This document shows positions 15,901 to 24,019 of a DNA stretch of 35,535 bases, one piece after another. Origin of the DNA: Thermoguttaceae bacterium (GTDB lineage: Bacteria; Planctomycetota; Planctomycetia; Pirellulales; Thermoguttaceae); assembly GCA_017447745.1 (NCBI GenBank), contig JAFSMW010000130.1, positions 1 through 35,535 of the forward strand, given 5' to 3'. Position numbers and translations under genes: made by a program. The notes beneath the pieces are model-generated. The model worked only from the letters and a program-made list of their open reading frames with translations. It did not search any database and was not told the DNA's origin. Position 1 is the first letter of the stretch. Each line of letters begins with the position of its first letter.

Positions 15901-18900
15901 GATATCTCAAATAATACGGCGCTGAAAACGCTGCGCTGCTTTTCCAATCAGTTGTCAGAACTGGATGTAACAAATCATCCGTCGATTTCATTGTTATATT
16001 GCTATGACAACCATCTAGCCGAATTGGATTTACTCGACTGTCCTTCAATTCTTTATCTTTCTGTTGGCGATACGACTGAGAATGTTTATTTGAATTTGCC
16101 ACCAGATAATGGGTGGATTGATATTTCTGTCAACAGTTCTGGCGAATCATCGTCTGATTGGTCGTTCATTGACAGTGAGGGTAACACACTTAATACAGGA
16201 TCGCGTTATTACATGCGATCAACCGATACTCTTCCGATTTTTGCACAGAACGAAACCTCTGGTAAGTCGATAGCATTTTCTTCTACCCCTTCTTTGCAAT
16301 CGCCAACTCTGACAGTTCAGACGCTTGATTCCAATTCCGTTACCGTTACAGTCGGCGAAGTGGATAACGCCTCTGGTTACACGCTTGAATATGCAACCAG
16401 GGACGACTTCTCAGACGCGACAAGTCAGGACGTTTCCGCCGGTTCTACAGTCATTACCGGTCTGAACGCGAATACGACGTATTATTTCCGAACATTTGCT
16501 ATCGGTTCTGACGATTACAGCAACTCGGATTACAGCGAAACGGCTTCGGCAACGACACTGGCGGAGCCGGTAACGGTAAACGCAGTAGTCAACGCCTGCA
16601 TCGTGTTCCGAGATACTCTGACAACCGACGATATTGCTGCGGAACTGCCGACAGGCGTCAGTTCTATCCGTGCCGGAAAGACGGTCTATGCCGAAATCTG
16701 GGTCAAAGACGTTGAAAATACCGATCCAGCCATTGTTGGCGGTTATCTGAATTTGCTGTATGACAACGACGCACTGACGGTTCAGGACGTAACTTACGGT
16801 ACTGTGTTCAATTCGCTGACGGGATATCAGACGTTTGAAGACGGCAAGATTTCTACGATCGGCGGCGTTACTGCTACTGGCGTTCTCGATAAAGGAGACG
16901 ATGAATGGGTTCGTCTTGCAACGGTCAGCTTTATTGCTGAAACAGAAGGTTCAACCACGGTTACTTTGGGCGCTCCAGAGAATAATACACACAATCTGAC
17001 TCGTACAGACGCGCTTACTCTTTCTAACGATCAAATTTTCTACGGCAGCGCCGATCTGGATATTACAGCGGCGTGTCCGATGGACATCGATGGAGACGGC
17101 TATATTGCAGTATCCGATTACGCTCAATTGAGCAGAGCGTGGTTCTCATCTCCTGGCAGCGCCAACTGGAATCCAGCGTGCGACTTCGACGGCGACGGCG
17201 TTGTTGCAGTTTCGGATTACGCCATCCTGAGCCGCAACTGGCTGAAATCGGTAGACGACCCTGACTTGTATTTTCCTGTCGTGAACGCCAGCCCGGCAGC
17301 TGCAGTCGGTTCCGAATTAATTGTCAGTCCGTACAATCAGATTGCCTATTCAGATAACGCCGTTGTTGACGTTCGTTTGGCGGCAGTTTCGACCAAGTCC
17401 GCAAGCGATTCCGCATCTGACGTGCCGGCGTCGCTGGAACAGGTTGCTCCTGGGGACAGTTTCTTCGTAGAAATCTGGGTTCGCAACTTCAACGGTTATG
17501 AAAATTCTACGCTTTGCGGTCTGACGGGCGGATACGTCAACATGAGCTACAATTCAGATCTTTTAAGCGTTGACGGCGTTACCTACGGTTCTGTGTTTTC
17601 ACAACTCAACAATATGCAAAACGCCAGTACGCCGGGATACATTGACACGATTGGCGGCACGGTTTCTCCGGGCGTTATGGACAAGGGAGACGACGAATGG
17701 GTTCGTCTGGCAACCGTTGCGTTTACCGCTACCGGCGGCGAAGGCGATGCCGCAATTGAATCGTTAGCGCCGTCGATTACTCCATATAACCTTACTCTGA
17801 CGTCTGGAAAGACGCTCAAGAATGACGAGATCGATTTCGGTTCGCTGAATCTTTCAATTAGTTCGTCGCTTGGACAGCTATCGACTCCAACTTTGACTGC
17901 CAGCGCAACCGGTTACAATTCCGTTTCTGTTACCGTTGGCAGCGTTGAACACGCTTCTACATATACTGTAGAGTATTCAACCAGCGACGATTTCGCCAAC
18001 GCGTCAACAAAGACGTTTACCGCAGGAACGACAGCTATTACCGGCTTAACCGCAGAAACGACGTATTATTTCCGAGCGTTTGCAAACGGTTCTGGCGATT
18101 ACAGCAATTCGAACTACAGCGAAACGACATCAGCAACAACGCTGGCTGCTCCGGTTTTGGACGCTGAAGTTAACGCCCGCGTTGTATTCCGGGATTCGCT
18201 GACAACCGTTGATACTTCTGCTGAACTGCCGGAAGGTATCAGTTCAATTCGTGCAACGAAAACAGTCTATGCGGAAATCTGGGTTAAAGACGTTGAGGAT
18301 GCTGATCCGGCAATTGTCGGCGGTTACTTGAACGTGCTGTATGACAACGACGCTTTGACTGTTCAAGAGGTAACCTACGGCGATGTTTTCAGCCAGATGA
18401 CGGGTTATCAGACTTACGAAGACGGCGCTATTGCCACCGTTGGCGGCGTAACCGATTTTGGCGTTCTGGACAAAGGCGACGACGAATGGGTTCGCTTGGC
18501 AACGGTAACTTTTGTCGCAGATATGGAAGGATTCACCACGGTTTCTTTGGGCGCTCCCAACGATTATCACGACAACCTCACCCGTACTGACGGCGTCATT
18601 CTTTCAAATGGTCAAATTGATTACGGCGTTACGGTTCTGGAAGTAACAGCGGCGTGTCCGATGGACATTGACGGGGACGGTTATATTGGCGTTTCCGATT
18701 ACAGTCTGCTGAGCAAAGCGTGGCGTTCTTCTCCTGGAAAAGACAACTGGGATCCAGCATGCGACATTGATGGCGACGGTTACGTAGGCGTTTCCGACTA
18801 TACGTATCTTAGCAGAAACTGGCGTAAATACGCGACCGATCCTGACCTGGTATATCCGGACGCGCCTTCCAGCCCGTCAGCACAGGTTAGCGAAGTTGTC

Positions 18901-20799
18901 GTTGGCGTTTTTGAAAATCAGCCGGTTTTGGAACCGGAACCGGTTGCCGTCAGCGCTGCGGCGTCTGCGGCTGTCGAAGAAAATTCTGGCGATTTGAATA
19001 ATCCAGTCGCTTTGGAAGCCGACGAAACGGTTAACGTTCGCCTGACGGCTGTGTCGAGCAAAACGGCAAGCGACGTCGCGGCTGACGTCCCGGCTTCGAT
19101 GACGGAAATCAATCCCGGCGACAGTTTCTTTGTTGAAATCTGGGTTCGCAACTTCAACGGATACGAAGGAACAACGCTATGCGGTCTGACGGGCGGGTAT
19201 CTCAACGTGAGCTATCCTTCAGACCTGCTTACCGCAGGAAATATAACATACGGTTCTGTCTTCTCACAGTTAAACAATCTTCAAGAAGAAATCGAGTCGG
19301 GCTTAATTGATTTGATTGGCGGAGTTGCCAGAACAGGCGTTCTGGACAAAGGCGACGACGAATGGGTTCGTCTGGCGACTGTGGCGTTTACCGCGTCTGA
19401 AAAAGGCGACGCGTTAGTCGAGTCCCTTCCGCCGACGGATTCTCACGACAATCTGACGCTGACTTCCGGCAAGACGCTCAAAAACGACGAAATCAGCTTC
19501 GGCTCGCTGACGCTGTCAATCGGTTCCATCGTAATTCAACTGACGGTTCAAAACGATTTCGTCAAAACGACGCTCAACAATCCGGTTGTAATTGATTATC
19601 GTGAAAACGACACTGTATCCGACTGGTCTGAAACGACGGTTCAGTTTGGCGACGCGTCCTACGGCGAATACGCCGTCAACGCTGATGGAACGATTTCCTA
19701 TACGCCGGAAGATGGCTTCTACGGAACGGACGCTGTTTCCTACGCTGTAGTTGCTCCATCGGGCGAGCTGGCAACGGGCGCGATTGTTATCAGCGTCGGG
19801 CTTCCGATTGCAGCGTCTGTTCAGACGACGGCTGGCAGTCATTCGCCGACGTCAGCCATGGCGGCAAGCATTCCCTCTGTAACGGACTGGGATGATTGCT
19901 ATGTTGAACTGTGGGCGCAGGGCGTTACTGAACTCAATCCGGGCGAAACGACTTTGACGCTGGAATACAATCCCGCCGTATACGACGCTCCAACGTTCTC
20001 CGCCTGTGCGGACGGCGTGGCGCTGACCGTCTCTCAAAGCTCTGTTCTTCCCAACGGAAACGTTCAGGTGGAATTGACTGCTCAGGTTTCAGAGGCTCTT
20101 GCCAGCCAAACGGACAACCTGTTCCTGGGAACCGTCGTTCTGACGCCGTCAATGGACGAAGACGCCGGCGTTGTCGGATCTGCCGTTCCTGTTATTGGTC
20201 TGGACGGTTCTGAATCGTCAACTACTGTCAAGGCGATGCCGTACGACCTGATTCGCAACGGCGCCGTTGACGTCAACGACTTTGTTGCTTTCGCGACCGT
20301 CTATGGGTATGTTCCCAGCAGCGTATCGCCGGAAAACCCGCTTTACGCTCAAACTGTCAAGGCGGACTTCAACAACGACGGAAATATCAACGTTGACGAC
20401 TTTGTTCTCTTTGCGATTAACTATGGTGCAACGAAAAAGACGGCTGACAAGCCAGCGGCGCAGGGGGCGTTGCAAGTTCAGAGCGAGGAGTTGGTTATTC
20501 TGACTGCGGAATCTGATAATTCCCAATTCGAAACCTCCAGCGCTCAACTTATCAATGACAGCAGAGTCGAATCCGTCCAGACGCTGCGTCAGGCTCATTC
20601 GTCCGCTCTGCTTGACCTGTACGACAATCAGAACGGCTCGGATGTTACTGCTGAACTGTCTGCCCCGGCAATCGACGCGGCGCTTTATCAAGACGACGAT
20701 TTCGATTTCCTGTTTGACGAAACCGATTCCGATTCCGCCGACAGTTCCGACGTAGACCTGGCCCTCGTTCTGGACGAATTGGAATTAGAGTTTGCGTAA
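12955..20799 (+). CDS. Giant planctomycete surface protein: LEPR-XLL, beta-helix, LRR, Fn3, cohesin-like, dockerin
   Basis: A 2614-residue protein. Residues 25-37 (RMEALEERALLSA) are the LEPR-XLL-type motif found near the N-terminus of large planctomycete surface proteins. Residues about 160-655 are a right-handed beta-helix with repeated GGGIYN...NSTISGNTA rungs. Residues 738-1031 are 14 leucine-rich repeats of exactly 21 residues (type LTTLNCSSNQLTELDVSNNTA). Two copies of a tandem unit follow: Fn3 (about 1116-1202 and 1639-1733), cohesin-like domain (EIWVKDVE...GGYLN), paired dockerin EF-loops (DIDGDGYIAVSDY; 1374-1433 and 1901-1959) and a second cohesin-like domain (FFVEIWVRNFNGYE). A cadherin/VCBS-like domain lies at 2196-2282. 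A last cohesin-like/dockerin pair (to about 2492) has one degenerate loop. The C-terminus is acidic. An AGGAG site is eight bases upstream. Cell-cell or polymer adhesion is a likely role. Confidence 0.93.
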   Translation: MSFRSFFGFGKGRKSQSQSSKRSLRMEALEERALLSAAPLSTSEYADLCDQYAEFNLPANMADLNVITLDLAQGDGLSQLKSAISTAGTTTKSDLIVVRTFDSANTLTYSTSSDQLAIDINASQYGSVTIVGLGSQSFTLNANQKCSGMVISGSATIANLGGMTFTNGRGDVTGISDGVETTDGGGIRQASGLLTLSNSTVSGNSATYGGGIYSSKYSTLTINNCKISNNTASSYTSSNNTAAGSNGGGINSRGVLTVTNSELTGNTAIYGGGILVSESTATLTLTGSTLSGNTASFNGGGIANFGTCTIADCTISNNSSTGSESTTYNSPGGAGIYNQGMMEVSNSSIKGNTSQYVGGGIYNRYTLTVSNSIIHGNTASEGGGGFYNDGYDNTTVLTINDCAITGNSVTNGYGGGIRNNGDKATVTISNSEVSGNTANYSGSSYGGGIYNGLSSTFNVIGCTILNNTADQGGGIYIYKAGTVSIDRSKISNNSASNSGGGIWIRSQASVSITNSIISDNQTTYYGGIISESGLVTVTNCTITGNAAGGVFAGQIYNSIIVDNNGSDVYGSGVTGYNNLSTYTSWSGSGNITYNNVSPFVNAANGDYRLAAGSQAIGKGSNTYASNAGLTSSSKDLAGASRIVNSTIDIGAYEFQGVELQGVIYNANDIAHLQAFLEQTNSSGQKNGITLNSSYNKDNPSSWTGVTWTEVGGIKCVSRIDWMNKRLVGSLDMSGSTSLTYLRVWDNNLTSLNVRGCTALTDLNCVANELTSLDVSQNTALTSLNCWGNDLTSLDVSKNTALKSLYCYSNQLTSLDVSNNTELTALYCSSNHLTELNVSVNTALMNLECYSNQLTELDVSNNTALTTLNCSSNLLTALDASNSTALTTLNCSSNQLTELNISNNMALKSLNCSSNQLDELDVSDFTAMTLLNCSDNQLTELDVSHNTALTTLECADIQLTVLDISHNTALTTLNCSSNQLTELDISNNTALKTLRCFSNQLSELDVTNHPSISLLYCYDNHLAELDLLDCPSILYLSVGDTTENVYLNLPPDNGWIDISVNSSGESSSDWSFIDSEGNTLNTGSRYYMRSTDTLPIFAQNETSGKSIAFSSTPSLQSPTLTVQTLDSNSVTVTVGEVDNASGYTLEYATRDDFSDATSQDVSAGSTVITGLNANTTYYFRTFAIGSDDYSNSDYSETASATTLAEPVTVNAVVNACIVFRDTLTTDDIAAELPTGVSSIRAGKTVYAEIWVKDVENTDPAIVGGYLNLLYDNDALTVQDVTYGTVFNSLTGYQTFEDGKISTIGGVTATGVLDKGDDEWVRLATVSFIAETEGSTTVTLGAPENNTHNLTRTDALTLSNDQIFYGSADLDITAACPMDIDGDGYIAVSDYAQLSRAWFSSPGSANWNPACDFDGDGVVAVSDYAILSRNWLKSVDDPDLYFPVVNASPAAAVGSELIVSPYNQIAYSDNAVVDVRLAAVSTKSASDSASDVPASLEQVAPGDSFFVEIWVRNFNGYENSTLCGLTGGYVNMSYNSDLLSVDGVTYGSVFSQLNNMQNASTPGYIDTIGGTVSPGVMDKGDDEWVRLATVAFTATGGEGDAAIESLAPSITPYNLTLTSGKTLKNDEIDFGSLNLSISSSLGQLSTPTLTASATGYNSVSVTVGSVEHASTYTVEYSTSDDFANASTKTFTAGTTAITGLTAETTYYFRAFANGSGDYSNSNYSETTSATTLAAPVLDAEVNARVVFRDSLTTVDTSAELPEGISSIRATKTVYAEIWVKDVEDADPAIVGGYLNVLYDNDALTVQEVTYGDVFSQMTGYQTYEDGAIATVGGVTDFGVLDKGDDEWVRLATVTFVADMEGFTTVSLGAPNDYHDNLTRTDGVILSNGQIDYGVTVLEVTAACPMDIDGDGYIGVSDYSLLSKAWRSSPGKDNWDPACDIDGDGYVGVSDYTYLSRNWRKYATDPDLVYPDAPSSPSAQVSEVVVGVFENQPVLEPEPVAVSAAASAAVEENSGDLNNPVALEADETVNVRLTAVSSKTASDVAADVPASMTEINPGDSFFVEIWVRNFNGYEGTTLCGLTGGYLNVSYPSDLLTAGNITYGSVFSQLNNLQEEIESGLIDLIGGVARTGVLDKGDDEWVRLATVAFTASEKGDALVESLPPTDSHDNLTLTSGKTLKNDEISFGSLTLSIGSIVIQLTVQNDFVKTTLNNPVVIDYRENDTVSDWSETTVQFGDASYGEYAVNADGTISYTPEDGFYGTDAVSYAVVAPSGELATGAIVISVGLPIAASVQTTAGSHSPTSAMAASIPSVTDWDDCYVELWAQGVTELNPGETTLTLEYNPAVYDAPTFSACADGVALTVSQSSVLPNGNVQVELTAQVSEALASQTDNLFLGTVVLTPSMDEDAGVVGSAVPVIGLDGSESSTTVKAMPYDLIRNGAVDVNDFVAFATVYGYVPSSVSPENPLYAQTVKADFNNDGNINVDDFVLFAINYGATKKTADKPAAQGALQVQSEELVILTAESDNSQFETSSAQLINDSRVESVQTLRQAHSSALLDLYDNQNGSDVTAELSAPAIDAALYQDDDFDFLFDETDSDSADSSDVDLALVLDELELEFA
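15166..16047 (+). repeat. Fourteen 63-bp tandem repeats coding leucine-rich repeats
   Basis: The coding repeat has a strict 63-base period with no insertion or deletion. Units 6-8 and 12 are the most alike, which points to recent duplication or gene conversion within the array. Confidence 0.9.
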
Positions 20800-20835
20800 T
20801 CGTCGGTCAGCGGCGCGCTGGTAATCGTTCCTGTT

Positions 20836-20885
20836 GACGCCTGCGGTGAGGAAAGCCCCCCTCGTCGCAGGCGTCCTCTTTTCAA
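20836..20885 (+). terminator. Terminator of the giant surface protein gene
   Basis: GACGCCTGCG (20836-20845) pairs perfectly with CGCAGGCGTC (20866-20875), followed by CTCTTTTC. The loop contains a further GAGG/CCTC pairing. Confidence 0.8.
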
Positions 20886-20959
20886 AAACAGGAAAAAGGG
20901 TATAATAAATATATCGAGTCAAATAGTAATACTAACCTGTTAACCGTGCCAACCCTGTC

Positions 20960-22087
20960 ATGACAACGCCCTCGAAAGTTTATTTTATCGGCATTAGAGC
21001 CAACGGCTCTCACAATTTGCTGGACAACATGGAAAAGCTCGTTCGCAAGGCGGGCATTGAAAAGCTGCCGCTGGACGGCAAGTTCGTTGCTCTGAAAATC
21101 CATTTCGGCGAGCTGGGAAATCTTGCCTATATTCGCCCAAACTACGTCGCCCGCATGGTTAAGATTCTCACCGCGCTGGGCGCCAAACCGTTTCTGACGG
21201 ACTGCAATACGCTCTATTCTGGAAGCCGTCAAAATGCAGTTGACCATCTTCAAACCGCCATGGTCAACGGGTTTAATCCGCTGTCCGCAGGCTGTCAGGT
21301 GATTATCGGCGACGGCTTGAAGGGCTTGGATTATCGGGAAATTCCCATCGATGGAAAGTACTGTCCCGCGCCTAAAATTGGCTCGGCGATTGCGGATGCT
21401 GATATTCTTATAACGCTGACGCATTTCAAAGGACACGAAGCGGCGGGAATCGGCGGAACGATTAAGAACCTCGGCATGGGCTGCGGCGCTGTGCCCGGCA
21501 AACTCGAAATGCACTCGGCGTCCAAGCCGGTTATTCACGACGATTCCTGCCGCGGCTGCGGACTGTGCGTCAGACATTGCCGTCACAAAGCGATTTCACT
21601 CAACAAGCAGACGAAGAAAGCGGTTATTGATCACAGCAAATGCGTCGGCTGCGGACAATGCATCGCGATTTGCCAGTTTCAGGGCGCGTATCTGGAATCG
21701 TACGACGACTCCCGCTCGCTCAACGCCCGTATTGACGAGTACGCCAAGGCGGTTTTGAAAGACAAGCCGAACTTCCACGTCAGCTTTATTATGGACGTTT
21801 CCCCGGAATGCGACTGCTGGGGACACAACGACGCCCCGATCGTTCCCAACCTTGGCATTGCGGCTTCCTTTGACCCCGTCGCCCTCGACGCCGCCTGTGC
21901 CGACCTGGTTCTCAACGCTCCGGCTTTGAAGTCCGAAAACATGCTGACAGAAAAACATCCCAACTGCAAATGCCGTCAGGACAAGTTCAAGCTCCTCCAC
22001 CCCGACACCGACTGGAAGTTCGGGCTGGAATACGCTGAAGAAATCGGGATCGGAACCCGGCAATACGAGCTGATTAAGCTGTCGTAA
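20960..22087 (+). CDS. DUF362 protein with two 4Fe-4S ferredoxin clusters
   Basis: A 375-residue protein with the DUF362 domain (residues about 5-185: VALKIHFGELGN, GAKPFLTDCNTLYSG, ILITLTHFKGHEAAGIGGTIKNLGMGC) and a bacterial ferredoxin insert. The cluster ligands are C197, C200, C203, C207 (CRGCGLCVRHC) and C228, C231, C234, C238 (CVGCGQCIAIC), both complete. A C-terminal DUF362 part contains SPECDCWGHNDAPIVPNLGI and FDPVALDAACADL. There is no signal peptide, so it is cytoplasmic. A redox or electron-transfer role is expected; the substrate is not known for the family as a whole. A TATAAT at 20901-20906 may be its -10 box, but the -35 and ribosome site are weak. It is a single-gene unit with terminators on both sides. 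Confidence 0.92.
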   Translation: MTTPSKVYFIGIRANGSHNLLDNMEKLVRKAGIEKLPLDGKFVALKIHFGELGNLAYIRPNYVARMVKILTALGAKPFLTDCNTLYSGSRQNAVDHLQTAMVNGFNPLSAGCQVIIGDGLKGLDYREIPIDGKYCPAPKIGSAIADADILITLTHFKGHEAAGIGGTIKNLGMGCGAVPGKLEMHSASKPVIHDDSCRGCGLCVRHCRHKAISLNKQTKKAVIDHSKCVGCGQCIAICQFQGAYLESYDDSRSLNARIDEYAKAVLKDKPNFHVSFIMDVSPECDCWGHNDAPIVPNLGIAASFDPVALDAACADLVLNAPALKSENMLTEKHPNCKCRQDKFKLLHPDTDWKFGLEYAEEIGIGTRQYELIKLS

Positions 22088-22112
22088 GAATAGTATTAAA
22101 AATAGCTGAATA

Positions 22113-22152
22113 GGCAAGTCAGATAATCAAGTTTCTGACTTGCCCGTTTTTT
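22113..22152 (+). terminator. Terminator of the DUF362 gene
   Basis: GGCAAGTCAGA (22113-22123) pairs perfectly with TCTGACTTGCC (22134-22144), followed by CGTTTTTTATT. It lies between convergent genes. Confidence 0.9.
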
Positions 22153-22167
22153 ATTGGGCGTCAAGCG

Positions 22168-22776
22168 TTATGTAAGCCAATCTTCCAAACGTTCGACAGT
22201 CCGTTTTAAGCTGGAAGAACATTCAACCGCATTGGATATATTCCAAACGTTTTGAATAAAGTATCCCAACAACGCGTTGTAATCGTAACCTTGAACGGCA
22301 TACTGGTCTTTTGGGGGAATTCCTTCGCGAACGGCTTTCTTTTTCGATTTTCGCGCCAGATTGCAAATCAGTTGTTTGGGATCTGGAATTGAATCTGTTT
22401 CAACAGGGATTTTTGAAATTGGGATGCCTAGATACTCAGCAATATTTTCCCTGTCAGCCAAAATCCATGATTCGACTTCACGCACCGCAACGCGAAAGAG
22501 CAGATTCGGATTTAATGGGATATGTTTTGTCCAGTCGTCAATTAATTGCGGAGCGCAAAGAGCAGCATCCAAATCCGTTAAAATAAAGTAAGGGAATTCT
22601 GGTTTAGCCGTCTTATTGTATCCAGGAAGATTCTTTTTAATCTTGCCGAAACCATAGCATGGAATGTGCTTATGAACTGATATATCTGGTCTGTATGTCG
22701 ATAGAATTCGATCTATGACGGTTCCGCTCAGCTCGTCCTCATAAACGGTTGTTATTGGTTTAGGTTGAACCTTCAT
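22168..22776 (-). CDS. TOPRIM-like protein (DUF4276/OLD-nuclease-type), partner of ATPase
   Basis: A 202-residue protein whose conserved acids follow a TOPRIM pattern: E13 in VYEDELSGTVI, D68 and D70 in YFILTDLDAA, and E100 and E102 in VREVESWILAD. This spacing is seen in DUF4276 and related OLD-type nuclease domains that work with ABC-class ATPases. The expected activity is metal-dependent nucleic-acid cleavage, or sensing by a TOPRIM fold. The start ATG overlaps the stop of the ATPase gene by four bases (ATGA), so translation is coupled and the two proteins are likely to form one complex. PARIS (AriA/AriB) and OLD/Gabija-like systems have a comparable ATPase + TOPRIM plan, but I cannot assign this pair to a named type. 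The family call is by motif only. Confidence 0.65.
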   Translation of the reverse strand: MKVQPKPITTVYEDELSGTVIDRILSTYRPDISVHKHIPCYGFGKIKKNLPGYNKTAKPEFPYFILTDLDAALCAPQLIDDWTKHIPLNPNLLFRVAVREVESWILADRENIAEYLGIPISKIPVETDSIPDPKQLICNLARKSKKKAVREGIPPKDQYAVQGYDYNALLGYFIQNVWNISNAVECSSSLKRTVERLEDWLT

Positions 22777-23957
22777 TTGCTCAATTCCGGAAACGTTAGT
22801 TGAGTCAATTTTTCGATATTCTTCGGAGCAGTTTGCGGAAAGACAATTTCGGAAAGTGGAATTCCATTGTTAAATTCTTCAATGCTTTGTTTGTCTTCAC
22901 ATGCAGGCATGCAGATTGTACCATGATCCGAAGGCAAGAATAACAAAACGTCAGAAAGCGAAATGCTCTTATCTGTCAACAAAGCGTCGCTGTGCGACGT
23001 TATAATAAACTGACGTTTCGTTTTCGACGAACGCTGAGCTTGAGTAAACAAATTCGGCAAACGCGCGACAATTTCCGAATTCAAGGAAAGCTCTGGCTCT
23101 TCAAGCAATAAAACGCCGCGATTTTCCAGAATCGACCATAACAACGCAATTAAACGGAGCGTACCGTCCGAAAAGTCAGCTTCCTGTTGTTTTCCAGCTT
23201 TAGGACGCCAATGCTGATACAACGCCTGAAGATGGGGACGTCCACCTTCATCGGTTGTCAATTCAAGTTCTTTCAGCTGCGGTACAGCAACATTTAGATA
23301 TTCGTTAATTCGTTTGAGTCTGCTGTTTCTCGTCTTTTCCGGGGTATTATTGATTTTCTCCAAAAAGCCTTGACCAAACGGATCGTGAGGCAAATCATGA
23401 CCGCTATATATTGAAGGATGCCTGAGAAGTTGAGGAACTAAATGATAATAACTGATATTATTAAACGCCGAATGCAAAGCGCGAAATTCCTGATTACGGC
23501 TCGTCTGTTCCAACCACGTTTCAGACATTTTCAACGGGTCGTTTATATCATCCGAATTTGGACGCTCAAGAATCAACTTATCGTCTTTCCAAATTTTTTC
23601 AAACGTTAACAGCGTATTGTGAGCGCCTTTTGTTTCCTGGACAAATCCAATGCTGTATCTCCATTCAGGAGGAAGAGATTCAGTTTTGGAAATAGACGAC
23701 GACAGTTCAACTGTAATTTCGACTTCAGGATCCTTACGTGCATACAGACAACGAATCTTTTTCATCCCGCCGCGGGCAGAAATTGCAGACTGAAAACCGC
23801 CGGTATTAGATGCTATGTCCCGCAAAAATCGAATTGCGTCCAAAAAATTGGATTTTCCAACGGCGTTGGGACCGATTATAAACGTTTTGTCGCTTAACGG
23901 AACTGAAACAGAGGAAAAATTACGCCAGTTTTTCAGTTCAACTTTTGTAATGTACAT
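22773..23957 (-). CDS. AAA/ABC-class ATPase (RecF/OLD-like, AAA_21)
   Basis: A 394-residue ATPase. The N-terminal KVELKNWRNFSSVSV is the start typical of RecF/OLD/SMC-related ATPases. The Walker A motif is GPNAVGKS (29-36), the ABC signature DFSDGTLRL (261-269), Walker B LLLEEPE (283-289) and the switch His H322 in IITSHSD. The inserted middle (about 90-250) is helical and unlike the short SMC coiled coil. Such stand-alone ATPases commonly act in phage defence or DNA repair with a nuclease partner. Here the partner is the TOPRIM-like gene, overlapping by four bases. No clear ribosome site precedes the ATG at 23957. The H1-tail gene ends 62 bases upstream on the same strand, so read-through from it is possible. 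Confidence 0.88.
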   Translation of the reverse strand: MYITKVELKNWRNFSSVSVPLSDKTFIIGPNAVGKSNFLDAIRFLRDIASNTGGFQSAISARGGMKKIRCLYARKDPEVEITVELSSSISKTESLPPEWRYSIGFVQETKGAHNTLLTFEKIWKDDKLILERPNSDDINDPLKMSETWLEQTSRNQEFRALHSAFNNISYYHLVPQLLRHPSIYSGHDLPHDPFGQGFLEKINNTPEKTRNSRLKRINEYLNVAVPQLKELELTTDEGGRPHLQALYQHWRPKAGKQQEADFSDGTLRLIALLWSILENRGVLLLEEPELSLNSEIVARLPNLFTQAQRSSKTKRQFIITSHSDALLTDKSISLSDVLLFLPSDHGTICMPACEDKQSIEEFNNGIPLSEIVFPQTAPKNIEKLTQLTFPELSK

Positions 23958-24019
23958 GATCTATCAAAAATGGTTAATCGTAAAAATTTTCGTTTACGCT
24001 ATGTCAGTCCTTCAACGCG

